A stretch of 64,000 bases of DNA from Tropicimonas_B omnivorans (GCF_031846565.1 NZ_JAVRHL010000001.1:372001-436000); one strand, 5' to 3'. Counted from the stretch's first letter, positions 8,584 through 17,982 are shown. The notes: a model not told the origin generated them from the letters alone. Made by a program: numbers and translations.

Positions 8584-9252
8584 ATGCAACTCCGCGCCAC
8601 CGCCCTCGCCGCAGGCCTCGCGGCCTGCCTCGTCACCGCCGCGGCCACCGCGCAGGAGGCGACCTTCGATCCCGCCAGCCTCGCGGGCGACGATACGCTC
8701 CGGCAAGAGACGTTCACCGCCGACGCCGCACTGGCGGAGTCGACTGGCCGAGATATCCCGGTGCCGTTCACGCTCGAGGTTCCCGTCTCGGACAGGTTCC
8801 TCACGCTGATCGACAGCGCCCCGTCCGGCGGCGTCGTGAAGATCAGCTTCGCCCTTGGCGGAGAAGAAGGTCGGGTGCGCCTTCTCGAGAATCTCAACAT
8901 CCTCACCGCGACGCTGCCGGAGGCGGAGGACGGCGCCGGAACCGGGCTTCTCGACCGGCTCCTGACGCAGGACGCCTTTCCCCTCGCGGTTCAGGATTTT
9001 CCGGAGGCGAAGCAGATCACCCTCGAGGATGTCGAGATCGGAGGCACCGCCGGGCGTCAGCTCATCGGAACCTACCGGATCCCCTCCCTCGGGCTCATGT
9101 ACCTGAGGCTCGTCGCCCTGCCGGACGCGGAAGCACAGAATGCGCTGGTCGCCATCGTCAACATCGACGCCCAGCGCGTTCAACTCGCTTCCACGAGCGA
9201 TCTGGAGAGCACGATCACCGGCCGTGCCCTCGAGAGCCTGTCGCTCCAGTAG
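8584..9252 (+). CDS. Secreted protein of unknown function (tandem paralogue 2)
   Basis: 222 residues with a signal peptide ending near ATAQEA. The mature part shares the FTLEVP and ALVAIVNI landmarks with the protein encoded 84 bases upstream and has a similar C-terminal STITGRALESLSL. No domain recognised. It ends only 3 bases from the stop of the convergent transglycosylase gene, leaving no room for a separate terminator. Confidence 0.7.
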   Translation: MQLRATALAAGLAACLVTAAATAQEATFDPASLAGDDTLRQETFTADAALAESTGRDIPVPFTLEVPVSDRFLTLIDSAPSGGVVKISFALGGEEGRVRLLENLNILTATLPEAEDGAGTGLLDRLLTQDAFPLAVQDFPEAKQITLEDVEIGGTAGRQLIGTYRIPSLGLMYLRLVALPDAEAQNALVAIVNIDAQRVQLASTSDLESTITGRALESLSLQ

Positions 9253-9255
9253 TCC

Positions 9256-10512
9256 TCAGCGCAGCTTCGCCAGGACCGCGGCGGAGGCGAACCCGTCCGG
9301 CGCCAGGCCGACGGAGCGTTGCCATTGGCGGATCGCGGCGGTCGTGTCCGGCCCGATCTTCCCGTCGACACCGCCGGTGGAAAAGCCGGCCAGCGTCAAC
9401 CGTTCCTGGAGTTCCTTGCGCTCGGTGAAGGCCAGCGGGCGCTCCCCCCGCGGCCAGGCACCCCGGATCGGCCCAGCGCCCGCGATGCGGTCGGAAAGGT
9501 GGCCCACGCCGATCACGTAGGCGTCGGCGGAGTTGTAGCGCTCGATGACGCGGAAGTTGTCGAAGATCATCAGGGCGGGACCGTTGATGCCCGCCGGGAT
9601 GAGGATGGACGACTGCCCGTGATCCGGGACCGTGCCGCCCGCGACGGACCGCACGCCGAGCCGCGCCCAGTCGGACGGTCGCCGCTTCGTCTCCTTCCCC
9701 GTCAGCGCGGCGTCGAAGCCCTGCGGAAGGACCACTTCGACGGCCCAGGGCTGGCCCCGGTTCCAGCCGTGCTTTGCGAGATAGTTCGCGGTCGAGGCGA
9801 GAGCGTCGGTCGGATCGTCGGACCAGATGTCCCGCCGGCCGTCGCCCCTGAAGTCCACGGCGTAATCGAGATAGGAGGTCGGCATGAACTGCGTATGTCC
9901 CATCGCACCGGCCCAGCTGCCGGTCATGGAGCGCGGCGCCACGTCTCCCGACTGCAGAATCTTCAGAGCGGCGATGAGCTGCGCCTCGAAGAACTCGCCC
10001 CGCCGTCCGTCATAGGCGAGGGTGGACAGGGAGCTGACGATGTCCGACGAGCCGCGCATTGCGCCGTAGGCGCTTTCCATGCCCCAGACCGCCGTGACGA
10101 CCTCGGCCGGAACGCCGTATCGCGCCTCGATCGCGGAGAGGGTCCCCTGGTGCCGGGCCAGCGCATCGCGGCCGTTCGCGATGCGGGCGGTGCTGACCGC
10201 TCCGTCGAGATACTCCCAGATCGCCTTGTGGAACTCGGCCTGGCTGCGGTCCCGCCGGATCGCATCCTCATCGTAGGTCACGCCGGCAAAGGCGCGGGAC
10301 AGGGTCTCGCCCCGGATGCCCTGGTTCTGCGCCCGTGCGGTGAAGCCCGAAATCCACTGGTCGAATCCCGCGTTGCGGGTCGGTTGAATGCTCACAGGCC
10401 CTCCGGCTGGCCGGGCACCCGGCCGTATCGACGTCTCCACCGGTCCGGCGCAGCCCATCGGCCCGAAGGCCACGCCCGCCAGTATGAATCCCGTCGCCAT
10501 CATTCTTTTCAT
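9256..10512 (-). CDS. Lytic murein transglycosylase (MltB family) with peptidoglycan-binding domain
   Basis: 418 residues. It cleaves the MurNAc-GlcNAc bond of peptidoglycan with formation of 1,6-anhydro-MurNAc. The catalytic Glu lies in AVWGMESAYG, and GSWAGAMGHTQFMPTSYLDY plus DGRRDIW are the family hallmarks. The last ~55 residues (GGVDGKIGPDTTAAIRQWQR) are a PG_binding_1 domain. The start is the ATG at 10512 with a GAGGG upstream and a signal peptide that ends near GPMGCAGP; the Cys might be lipidated, but its lipobox is poor. The longer upstream frame lacks a signal. The MurNAc it releases could be recycled by AmgK/MurU encoded at 48-50 kb. Confidence 0.92.
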   Translation of the reverse strand: MKRMMATGFILAGVAFGPMGCAGPVETSIRPGARPAGGPVSIQPTRNAGFDQWISGFTARAQNQGIRGETLSRAFAGVTYDEDAIRRDRSQAEFHKAIWEYLDGAVSTARIANGRDALARHQGTLSAIEARYGVPAEVVTAVWGMESAYGAMRGSSDIVSSLSTLAYDGRRGEFFEAQLIAALKILQSGDVAPRSMTGSWAGAMGHTQFMPTSYLDYAVDFRGDGRRDIWSDDPTDALASTANYLAKHGWNRGQPWAVEVVLPQGFDAALTGKETKRRPSDWARLGVRSVAGGTVPDHGQSSILIPAGINGPALMIFDNFRVIERYNSADAYVIGVGHLSDRIAGAGPIRGAWPRGERPLAFTERKELQERLTLAGFSTGGVDGKIGPDTTAAIRQWQRSVGLAPDGFASAAVLAKLR

Positions 10513-10759
10513 GTCTCTGCCCTCGTTATTGTCACTGCTCGTGCAGCGTGTTTTTCGGCGAGGATACGCATCGAAGGGCTTTCGCGGAAGGAGACCCGTG
10601 CAGCGGCGGGGCAAAACTCGCGAAGCTGTGAGAATGGTTAAGGGCCGGGAGGTCCCGTGGGGGGCCACGGCCCCGGGGGCGACAGACGCGCCGGCTGCCG
10701 GCGGGGGTATTTGAAGAAAGATGAACGGGCGGAGGGCGCCCGCATGGGCAGTGCGGCGC

Positions 10760-11779
10760 TCATCGCGCCGGCTGCATCTCCTCCACCAGCACTTCGAAGG
10801 CGCGGCGGGCGATGGCGAAGCCCTGGGGACTCGTATCCTGCGAGGGAGCGACGAGGATGGCGGCGGCAGAGACATCCGGGGTCTCGATCCGTCCCGTCAC
10901 GAGCGTCACCATGGCATCCCCCTGCTGGCCGATGCCCTGCCGGGAGATGACGTTCATCACCGATCTCGGCACCGCGATGTAGGCGTCGTCCATTCTCTTC
11001 ACGTCGATCCGGGCACCGATCCGGTCCAGCGCCGCGTCCTCGATCTCTTCCGACGCATCGCATCCGGGCGCCGAGACGACGAGGATGGAGCCGGCCCCGG
11101 CATTGTCGAGAAGAAGCCCGGATCCCCCCTCGGGCGCGTCGGGGATCTCGCTCTCCTCCCATGAAGACGGAAACGGGAAGACGAGGGGAACCCGCCCGGG
11201 CAGCGCCTTCATGTCGAACGGCTCGGCAAAACGCTCCTTCGTGGCCCGGCTGAGCGCAAAGCTCTGGATTGCTGCGAGAAGGACGTTCTGGACGAAGTTT
11301 GCCGCGCCCGCATCCTCCGCCCGGATCCGTGCCTCGATGACGAAAAGGCGAGGCCCATCCTTGATCGTCATGAACCGGCGCACGCCTTTGACATCCCTGT
11401 CGGTGGCATGGGTCAGCGCGTCGATCAGGATGCCGTACTCGGTTTTCCAGGTGCGGGCCTCGACGATGCCCTGACCGCCCAGCTCCAGCCACCCGTCGGC
11501 CCAGTCCACCGGGTTCACCTCCCGGGTCAGGACGGTGGCGAAGATGCAGAGTTCGATCTGGCGCCCGGCATCGGGACTGGCATGAAGCAGGAGGCGGGGG
11601 GAGAGATCGGGCGAGGGCGCTTCCTCGGGATAGGTGCTGATGTCCCAGTTGGCCGGCACGTTCACCGTGAAGCCGAATTCGGGGGCACCGGGATTGACGT
11701 AAGGCACCTGAACGAGGGTGCCCCGGAGCTGATCCGCCGGGATCGTGAGGGATGTCAGGAAGGGAACCGGGATATCCAT
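10760..11779 (-). CDS. Protein with two DcrB/DUF1795-like halves, paired with PAAR protein
   Basis: 339 residues, no signal peptide. It appears to be made of two similar halves: residues ~35-170 (FGFTVNVPANWDIST ... FVQNVLLAAIQSFAL) and ~190-335 (VPLVFPFPSSWEESE ... AIARRAFEVLVEEM). Each has the beta-rich start and long C-terminal helix of DcrB/DUF1795 proteins. EagR chaperones, which load PAAR-type effectors onto type VI secretion machines, belong to DUF1795. The gene begins 5 bases after the stop of the PAAR gene, so the two are certainly cotranscribed. The assignment to DcrB-like is from pattern, not a search; a periplasmic role is unlikely without a signal peptide. Confidence 0.55.
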   Translation of the reverse strand: MDIPVPFLTSLTIPADQLRGTLVQVPYVNPGAPEFGFTVNVPANWDISTYPEEAPSPDLSPRLLLHASPDAGRQIELCIFATVLTREVNPVDWADGWLELGGQGIVEARTWKTEYGILIDALTHATDRDVKGVRRFMTIKDGPRLFVIEARIRAEDAGAANFVQNVLLAAIQSFALSRATKERFAEPFDMKALPGRVPLVFPFPSSWEESEIPDAPEGGSGLLLDNAGAGSILVVSAPGCDASEEIEDAALDRIGARIDVKRMDDAYIAVPRSVMNVISRQGIGQQGDAMVTLVTGRIETPDVSAAAILVAPSQDTSPQGFAIARRAFEVLVEEMQPAR

Positions 11780-11784
11780 TGGCG

Positions 11785-12882
11785 TCAGATGGGCCTGTTG
11801 CCGCGATCCGTGTAGGGCTTGCCTTCAGACACGTCCCCCGAGATGCCGACCCCGGCGCCGACCTTCACCTCGCCCGTGCCGCCGGTATGGACGCGCCCCG
11901 TCTCCTTGTTCTGCACCGCCCAGCCGCCGACCTCGCCGCCCGCCGTTACGAGCGCGCCGCTGGCCTTCGTGCGCTCGCTGACCGTCGTATCCTCGGTGAC
12001 GGCGACGTTCTTCTCCTCGTAAATATCGCCCGAGACGACCTCCGCCGCCGCCTTTCCCCGCGCACCGATGCCGGTGTAGTAGCCGCCCTCGCCGAGGACC
12101 GCCTGCCCGTGCGCCTCGGCTTGAAAGGCATTCCCCGCGACACCGACCTCGAAGGCCGGGTTGTTCGGATCGCTGCCGATGAAGCCGCCCGCGGTGCCCT
12201 TCGCGGCCGCGATCCCGGCCTTGCCCTCGATGTCAGCGCCGTGGACGATGCCGCCCTTGAGACTGACCTCGACCGGAACCGCCTGGTACTTTCCGGCCAG
12301 ACCGACGCCGCCGATGATCGGCACATCGACGTGGCCGACGCCGTCGAGCTCGACCCAGACGAACTCGAACTTGCCCGAGAACTTGCCGAGCCAGCCCTCG
12401 GCCTTCGCCTCCGATGTCCACTTCACCGAACCGATCTTCAGCCAGTCGTTCTTGAAGATCTCGATCTCGAAATCGTCGTCGTCATCGTTGAAGGTCTCGA
12501 GCTTCTTCAGGACGATGTCCCTCAGCTGCCGCAGCATCCAGGTCGACAGGAGGCCGAGCGTTCCGGGGAAGGAGATGCCCATGACGCCGATGAGGACGGT
12601 GGGCTCCCCCTTCGCGATCACGCCGAGCTTGACGACGGGATCGAACATCCGCGCGGCGGGCAGCTTGCCGACGAGGACGGTGGGCGAGCCGAAGACGATG
12701 ACGTCCGAGCCGGTGGGCAGGGGCGGGATGCACAGGAGCCGGTCGGTCATCCGCGCCTGCGGAAGCTTCGCCGTCAGGACGGTGGGGCAGCAGGGCGGCA
12801 GGATCGGGCCGGCGGGAGCGGGGCACAGCGCGCAGACATGCGTGTCCGTCATCCGGGCAGCGGGAAAATTGAGCATCGACAA
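11785..12882 (-). CDS. PAAR-repeat protein with glycine-rich C-terminal extension
   Basis: 365 residues. The first ~100 residues carry three PAAR-type repeats (FPAARMTD, LPQARMTD, LPAARMFD) separated by Cys/Pro-rich segments with SPTVLVGK-like turns, the fold that caps the spike of type VI secretion and other contractile injection systems. After a short helical stretch (~110-130) and an acidic run (NDDDDDFEIEIF), residues ~145-365 are Gly/Ala/Val-rich and probably beta, of no recognised family; this may be the cargo domain. No type VI structural genes are in the window, so the delivery machine, if any, is encoded elsewhere. It lies 69 bases downstream of rnr on the same strand. Confidence 0.75.
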   Translation of the reverse strand: MSMLNFPAARMTDTHVCALCPAPAGPILPPCCPTVLTAKLPQARMTDRLLCIPPLPTGSDVIVFGSPTVLVGKLPAARMFDPVVKLGVIAKGEPTVLIGVMGISFPGTLGLLSTWMLRQLRDIVLKKLETFNDDDDDFEIEIFKNDWLKIGSVKWTSEAKAEGWLGKFSGKFEFVWVELDGVGHVDVPIIGGVGLAGKYQAVPVEVSLKGGIVHGADIEGKAGIAAAKGTAGGFIGSDPNNPAFEVGVAGNAFQAEAHGQAVLGEGGYYTGIGARGKAAAEVVSGDIYEEKNVAVTEDTTVSERTKASGALVTAGGEVGGWAVQNKETGRVHTGGTGEVKVGAGVGISGDVSEGKPYTDRGNRPI

Positions 12883-12951
12883 ATCGTCCTCTGAATACCC
12901 CGATTAGAGGCAGACGGTGGACGTTGCGTCAAGCTCGGTGAAAGGTCGGGC

Positions 12952-15246
12952 CTACTTGCGCTTGCGGACGACCTTCCGGGCGCTCTTCTTCTTGGTCGCG
13001 TCGCTGCGGGCCTTGGCCTGACCGGGCTTGCGCCGCACCGGGCCTCCGCCGGGTTTGCCGCGTCGCTTGGATCCGCGGCCGGGACGCGCTCCGCCGCCCA
13101 TGCCTTCGCCCTCGATCTCGAGGAGCTCCAGCATCAGGCCGCCGGTGATCGGCACCGCCTCCACCAGCCGCGCGAGGACACGCTGCCCCAGGGCGATCTC
13201 CCGGCCGCTGTCGGCGCCCATCAGCGTCTGCGTTTCGGGATCGTGGTGGAAGAACTCGTTGCCGAGGGACCGGATCGGCACCAGCCCGTCCGCCCCGCTC
13301 TCGTCCAGCTTCACGAAGACGCCGAAGCGCGCGATGCCGCTGATCCGCCCGGCCTCCTCGGTGCCGACGCGGTCCGAAAGATAGGCCGCCAGGTAGCGGT
13401 CGATCGTGTCCCGCTCGGCCGCCATCGAGCGTCGCTCGGTATCCGAGATGTGTTTCGCGGTCGCCTCGATCTCCTCGATCTCGCTCTCCGACAAACCGTC
13501 ATTGCCCCAGCCATGCGCCGTGATGAGCGCGCGGTGGACAATGAGATCCGCGTAACGGCGGATGGGCGAGGTGAAGTGGGCGTAGGTTTTCAGGGCAAGG
13601 CCGAAATGGCCGAAGTTCTGCGGCGCGTAATAGGCCTGCGTCATGGAGCGCAGGGTGGAGAGGTTGATCAGCTCGGCCGTGTCGCTACCGGCCGCCTGCT
13701 CGAGAAGGCGGTTCAGATCCGCGGTGCGCAGGACCTGGCCCTTCGCGAGACCGTAGCCGGACGCCTTCGCCACCTCGCGCAGGGCTTCGAGCTTCTCGGG
13801 CGACGGCTCTTCGTGGACCCGGAACAGAAGCGGCGTCTTCTTCTCCGTCAGCGTCTCGCCGGCAGCGACGTTTGCCGCGACCATGAACTCCTCGATGAGC
13901 TTGTGTGCGTCGAGCCGGTCCCGGAAGGCGACGGACTGCACCTGCCCGTCGTCATCGAGGATGATCCGCCGTTCGGGCAGGTCCAGCTCCAGCGGTTGCC
14001 GCCGGGCGCGCGCGGTCCTGAGAGCGTCGTAGGCGGCGTAAAGCGGGGCGATCACGTCGTCCATCAGCGGGCCGGCCTTGTCGCCGGGGGCGCCGTCCAT
14101 CGCCTGCTGCACGTCCTCGTAAGTCAGGGACGCGGCGGAGCGCATGAGGCCCCGGTGGAACGTGTGATCCACCTTCGCGCCACCCGCATCGAAGCGCATG
14201 CGGACGGCAATCACGGCGCGGGGGACGCCTTCGTGAAGCGAGCAGAGATCGCCCGAGAGCCGGTCAGGCAACATCGGCACGACGCGGTCGGGGAAGTAGG
14301 TGGAGTTGCCGCGGCTTCGTGCCTCCCGGTCGAGCGGGGAGCCCGGACGAACGTAGGCGGCGACATCGGCGATCGCGACCCAGACGACATGGCCGCCCTC
14401 GTTCTTCGGATCCTCGTCCGCATGGGCATAGACCGCGTCGTCATGGTCCCGCGCATCGGCGGGGTCGATGGTGACGAGAGGCAGATCCCGGAGATCCTCG
14501 CGCCCCTTGAGGCCCTGGGGCTTGGCGGCATCCGCGTATTCCAGAACCTCCTTGGGGAAGACGTTCGGGATCCCGTGCTGATGGATCGCGATGAGGGAGA
14601 CGGAGCGCGGGGCGGAGGGATCGCCGAGGCGCTGCACGATGCGCGCAGCGGGCAGGCCCATGCGGCCGCGGGGACCGGCCTGCTCCGCCTCGACCAGCTC
14701 GCCGTCCTTCGCATCGAGCGCGTGGCCGGGGGAGACGTGCCATTCCTTGTCCGAGCCCTTGTCGATCGGGACGATCCGCCCGCCCTCAGCCCCCTTCCGG
14801 TAGATGCCGAGCGTGTGGCGCGGGGAGGCCGCGATCTTGCGGATGAGGCGCGCCTCGTAGCGGTGGTCCTCGTCCTTGACCTCGGTCAGGCGCCCGAGAA
14901 TCCTGTCCCCCGCGCCAAGAGCGGCATCCGCGGTGCGCGGCAGGTAGAGGATCCGCGGCTCCGGTCCCTCGCCATGCCATTCCATCGGCCGTGCGAAAAG
15001 GTCGCCATTCGCATCCGGCGCCATCATCGTCAGCACGGTGACGGGCGGCAGTCCATCGGGGTCGCGGTAGGTCTTGCGGCGTTTCTCGAGCTTGCCCTCG
15101 TCCTCGAGCGACTTGAGCAGGCGCTTGAGGTCGATCCGGGCCGCGCCCTTCACGCCGAAGGCCTTGGCGATGTCGCGCTTGGAGGTCTGGGTCGGATGCT
15201 CCGAGATCCAGTCCAGAACCTGCGCCTTGGTGGGAAGATCAGACAT
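12952..15246 (-). CDS. rnr: Ribonuclease R
   Basis: 764-residue 3'-5' exoribonuclease that degrades structured RNA, mRNA fragments and defective rRNA. The N-terminal winged-helix segment (TKAQVLDWISEHP) is followed by cold-shock-like domains, the RNB catalytic core with its metal-binding aspartates in TIDPADARDHDDAV (Asp261, 267, 269, 270), the HFTSPIRRYADLIVHR motif, an S1 domain (SGIARFGVFVKLDE) and a long Lys/Arg-rich tail from ~715 on, typical of RNase R and used in RNA unwinding. Transcribed toward the PAAR gene. Confidence 0.97.
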   Translation of the reverse strand: MSDLPTKAQVLDWISEHPTQTSKRDIAKAFGVKGAARIDLKRLLKSLEDEGKLEKRRKTYRDPDGLPPVTVLTMMAPDANGDLFARPMEWHGEGPEPRILYLPRTADAALGAGDRILGRLTEVKDEDHRYEARLIRKIAASPRHTLGIYRKGAEGGRIVPIDKGSDKEWHVSPGHALDAKDGELVEAEQAGPRGRMGLPAARIVQRLGDPSAPRSVSLIAIHQHGIPNVFPKEVLEYADAAKPQGLKGREDLRDLPLVTIDPADARDHDDAVYAHADEDPKNEGGHVVWVAIADVAAYVRPGSPLDREARSRGNSTYFPDRVVPMLPDRLSGDLCSLHEGVPRAVIAVRMRFDAGGAKVDHTFHRGLMRSAASLTYEDVQQAMDGAPGDKAGPLMDDVIAPLYAAYDALRTARARRQPLELDLPERRIILDDDGQVQSVAFRDRLDAHKLIEEFMVAANVAAGETLTEKKTPLLFRVHEEPSPEKLEALREVAKASGYGLAKGQVLRTADLNRLLEQAAGSDTAELINLSTLRSMTQAYYAPQNFGHFGLALKTYAHFTSPIRRYADLIVHRALITAHGWGNDGLSESEIEEIEATAKHISDTERRSMAAERDTIDRYLAAYLSDRVGTEEAGRISGIARFGVFVKLDESGADGLVPIRSLGNEFFHHDPETQTLMGADSGREIALGQRVLARLVEAVPITGGLMLELLEIEGEGMGGGARPGRGSKRRGKPGGGPVRRKPGQAKARSDATKKKSARKVVRKRK

Positions 15247-15279
15247 GGGGATGAGGTAGCACGCCGCCGGGGGGCCGTC

Positions 15280-15399
15280 GATGCGGGGCGATGCGGGAAG
15301 ATGGAGACGGGGCTGCCGTCCCGATGCGGGGCGTCCGGCTAACCCGCATCGACGCGCCTGCCTCCCCGACTTGAGCGGGCGGAGTGGATGCGGACGCCC
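15280..15399. repeat. Short repeats and a long inverted repeat between rnr and the MscS gene
   Basis: GATGCGGG occurs three times (15280, 15290, 15323). GGGCGTCCG at 15329-15337 pairs with CGGACGCCC at 15391-15399, and CCGCATC at 15344-15350 can pair with GATGCGG at 15387-15393, so the transcript of either strand could fold into alternative hairpins. The remaining part of this 246-base gap shows no gene. It may hold the terminator of the MscS gene and the rnr promoter. Confidence 0.4.
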
Positions 15400-15492
15400 G
15401 GTATCTCCGGCCGCCCCCCGCGTCCCGGCTCCCTCCGTCCGTCCCGACGCCTGCCGGGAGCCCTCGGGCGAGCATCGGCGGCTCCAGCGCCC

Positions 15493-17982
15493 TCAGTCCC
15501 GCGCCACGTTGCCGTCGGGCGCTTCGGGGGTCGCGACGTCGGCATCCCGCGGCATCGGGCCGGTCGTCTCGGGCTTCGGGGGCTCCGTCCCCGGCCCGCG
15601 GCCCGATCCGTGCTCCATGACGACGTGAACGGGCGGTGCCGCGCCGCGCTGGTCCTCGCCGAAATAGATGGTCTGGTGCGGGAAGGGGATCTCGATGCCG
15701 TACCGATCGAAGACGCGCTTGAGAATGGCGTTGTAGGCCCGGCCCGTTTCCCACTGGGATCCCGGCAGCGTCTTGATCCGCGCGCGAACGACGAGGGCGC
15801 TGTCCCCGAAGCTGTCGAGGCCCATCATCTCGAGATCGTCGAGGATCAGGTCCGCGAAGTAGGAATCCGCGCGAAGCTCGTCGAAGGCCTCGTGCATCGC
15901 GAGCTTCACCTCCTCGACGTCCTCGCGATAGGCGACGCCCATGTCGCACAGGTAATAGCTGAAATCGCGCATGAAGTTGGACACCATGGACGCCGAGCTG
16001 AACGGGATCATGTGCACCACGCCGGACAGGTCGCGGAGCGTCACGGATCGCACGGTCAGTTTCTCCACCACGCCGGACACGCCGCCGACGGTTACCACGT
16101 CCCCGACATTCATCGCGTTCTCGAACTGGATGAAGACACCGGTGATGATGTCCTCCACCAGCTTCTGCGCACCGAAGGAGATCGCGAGGCCGAGGACACC
16201 GGCGGAGGCGAGAAGCGGGCCGATGTTCATGCCGAGCTGCGCCAGCGACACCATCAGCGCGACGATCACGAGGGCAATGGTCGCGCCGTTGCGGAACAGG
16301 GTGAGCAGCGTCGTTTCCCGCGGCGTCGGAACGGAGCCGACGAAGGGATTGAGCCGGTAATCCACCCATGACGCGAGCGCGAGCCAGATGGCGCCCGTGA
16401 TCGCGATCACGATGCCGAAGCTGATGATCCGGCCGATGATCATGACGCCCCGCTCGGACGCGAGGCCGCCGCTGATGTCCACCAGTCCGATCAGGTCCAC
16501 GACGACGGCTATGACGAGGAGGACCACAACCAGGCGCAGGACCCTGAGGACCATCGGGATCAGCCCGTTCAGCCTCGCCTGAAGCGTCGGAATGCGCCGG
16601 GTCAGACCGGCCGGCACGGTCACCCGCCGCCCGATGGTCCGCGTGAGAGCGGTGGAGATCATGAGGCCGATGATCACCGCCGCGACGACGAGGGCGGTGG
16701 ACCACAGCAGCGGCAGAAGGACGTTGCCCGGCCGCGTCAGCACGATGGCGAGAAGGAACACGAGGTAGATGACGACGGGCCAGTACCAGATGCGGGCCAG
16801 CCGTTCGCGCTGCGTGTCGAAATAGCCGCCGTCCTCGGGCGGACTGAAGATCCAGCGCGCCACCTTTCCGCGACGCATCACGACGTAGAAGATCAGGAAG
16901 ATCACGACGATCGCGCCGAGCACGGTCGAGAGCGCCCGCCCCACGAAGGGGGAGATGGATTCGCTCACCACCGGCACGAGCAGCAATTGCCCGTAGCCCA
17001 GGAGGTAGGTCAGCATCTGCACCACGCGCCAGATGCTCGCCACCGCGGCGTCGGACAGGGTGACGAGGCGCAGGTCGGGCGTGCGCGGGGAGAAGGCGAA
17101 GCGCCCGACCATGCGGGACATCTCGACCACGGTGAAGGCGCTGATGAAGATCTGCTGAAGCGTCGTGATCGTCTCCGGTCCGCCCTGCTTCAGGAGGATC
17201 GCGGTCACGGCGATGGCCGACGCCACCGGGATCGTGACGATATCGAGCAGGGAGGCGATGAGACGCATCCCGAAGGTGCGGGCCCAGCTCGCCTTGTGCG
17301 CCTTCGCGGCGAGACGCCGCCTGATCGGCCGCACGAGCATCCGCACGACGAAGAGCGTGCCGTAGGTCAGGGTGAAGAGCAGGCCGAGATCGAGAACCAG
17401 CTGCTCCATCAGGGACCGGTCGAAGGCGCGCCATGCAAGGGCGATCGTACGCGGAATGCGCTGCGCGCGATCCGCGAAATCCGAGATGCCCGCCGCCCAG
17501 CTTCCCAGGATCCCCTCGGTGAAGCCGACGAACCGCCCGGCGACGCTGGGCGCGCTGTCCGCGGCATCGCCCTCGGCGGCGGGTTCGACGAGGTCGGACG
17601 GCTCGCTGGCGTCCGCTGCCGCGGCGGTATCGCCCGGCGCCCCACCTTCGGTCGCCTCCGGAGCGACGTCGAGGCTCGCGGCGTCCTGCGCCTGCTCGAG
17701 CTCGGCGATCAGCGCATCGCGGGCGGCATCGTCACGGAGGATGTCGATCAGGGCCTGCGTGGGATTGGCGGCGGTCGCCTCCCCGGCCGGATCGGCGGCG
17801 TCGGTGCCACCGGCCTCCCCGGTCTCCACCCCGGTCGCTGGCGCCTCTTCTTCGGGCGCGGCCTCCTCGTCACCGCTCCCGAGGCCGAGCCCGGGCAACG
17901 GGAACGGCTGTGCCACCCCGTCATGCGGCGCGGCGAGAGCCGCAAAAAGGATCAGGAGGCCGGAGAAGAGGAAACGAAGCAT
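15493..17982 (-). CDS. Large MscS-type mechanosensitive channel
   Basis: 829 residues. A signal peptide (MLRFLFSG ... GVAQP) is followed by an acidic, Ala-rich periplasmic region to ~170, then around ten membrane spans. The pore region has the MscS pattern in LLASAGVLGLAISFGAQKLV, followed by the beta domain (GDVVTVGGVSGVVEKLTVRS) and the cytoplasmic alpha/beta domain (IEIPFPHQTIYFGE). Size and layout resemble E. coli YbiO-like channels, which release solutes on hypo-osmotic shock. The ATG at 17982 is chosen because it opens the signal peptide; upstream codons in frame do not look coding. The C-terminus ends in a Pro/Asp-rich tail. Confidence 0.92.
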   Translation of the reverse strand: MLRFLFSGLLILFAALAAPHDGVAQPFPLPGLGLGSGDEEAAPEEEAPATGVETGEAGGTDAADPAGEATAANPTQALIDILRDDAARDALIAELEQAQDAASLDVAPEATEGGAPGDTAAAADASEPSDLVEPAAEGDAADSAPSVAGRFVGFTEGILGSWAAGISDFADRAQRIPRTIALAWRAFDRSLMEQLVLDLGLLFTLTYGTLFVVRMLVRPIRRRLAAKAHKASWARTFGMRLIASLLDIVTIPVASAIAVTAILLKQGGPETITTLQQIFISAFTVVEMSRMVGRFAFSPRTPDLRLVTLSDAAVASIWRVVQMLTYLLGYGQLLLVPVVSESISPFVGRALSTVLGAIVVIFLIFYVVMRRGKVARWIFSPPEDGGYFDTQRERLARIWYWPVVIYLVFLLAIVLTRPGNVLLPLLWSTALVVAAVIIGLMISTALTRTIGRRVTVPAGLTRRIPTLQARLNGLIPMVLRVLRLVVVLLVIAVVVDLIGLVDISGGLASERGVMIIGRIISFGIVIAITGAIWLALASWVDYRLNPFVGSVPTPRETTLLTLFRNGATIALVIVALMVSLAQLGMNIGPLLASAGVLGLAISFGAQKLVEDIITGVFIQFENAMNVGDVVTVGGVSGVVEKLTVRSVTLRDLSGVVHMIPFSSASMVSNFMRDFSYYLCDMGVAYREDVEEVKLAMHEAFDELRADSYFADLILDDLEMMGLDSFGDSALVVRARIKTLPGSQWETGRAYNAILKRVFDRYGIEIPFPHQTIYFGEDQRGAAPPVHVVMEHGSGRGPGTEPPKPETTGPMPRDADVATPEAPDGNVARD

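Noticed and set aside
10513..10759. G+C-rich dyads such as GGGGCC-AC-GGCCCC (10661-10674) as a classical terminator
   Set aside because: Stems can form, but there is no U-tract on the relevant strand and several alternative pairings are equally good; the gap otherwise shows no gene.
13243..15342. 699-residue plus-strand frame opposite rnr
   Set aside because: RNase R on the minus strand has every catalytic motif; the opposite frame is a compositional artefact.
15239..17434. 731-residue minus-strand frame overlapping the MscS gene in another frame
   Set aside because: Arg/His/Asp-rich translation with no hydrophobic segments, while the frame of 15493-17982 gives a full mechanosensitive channel.
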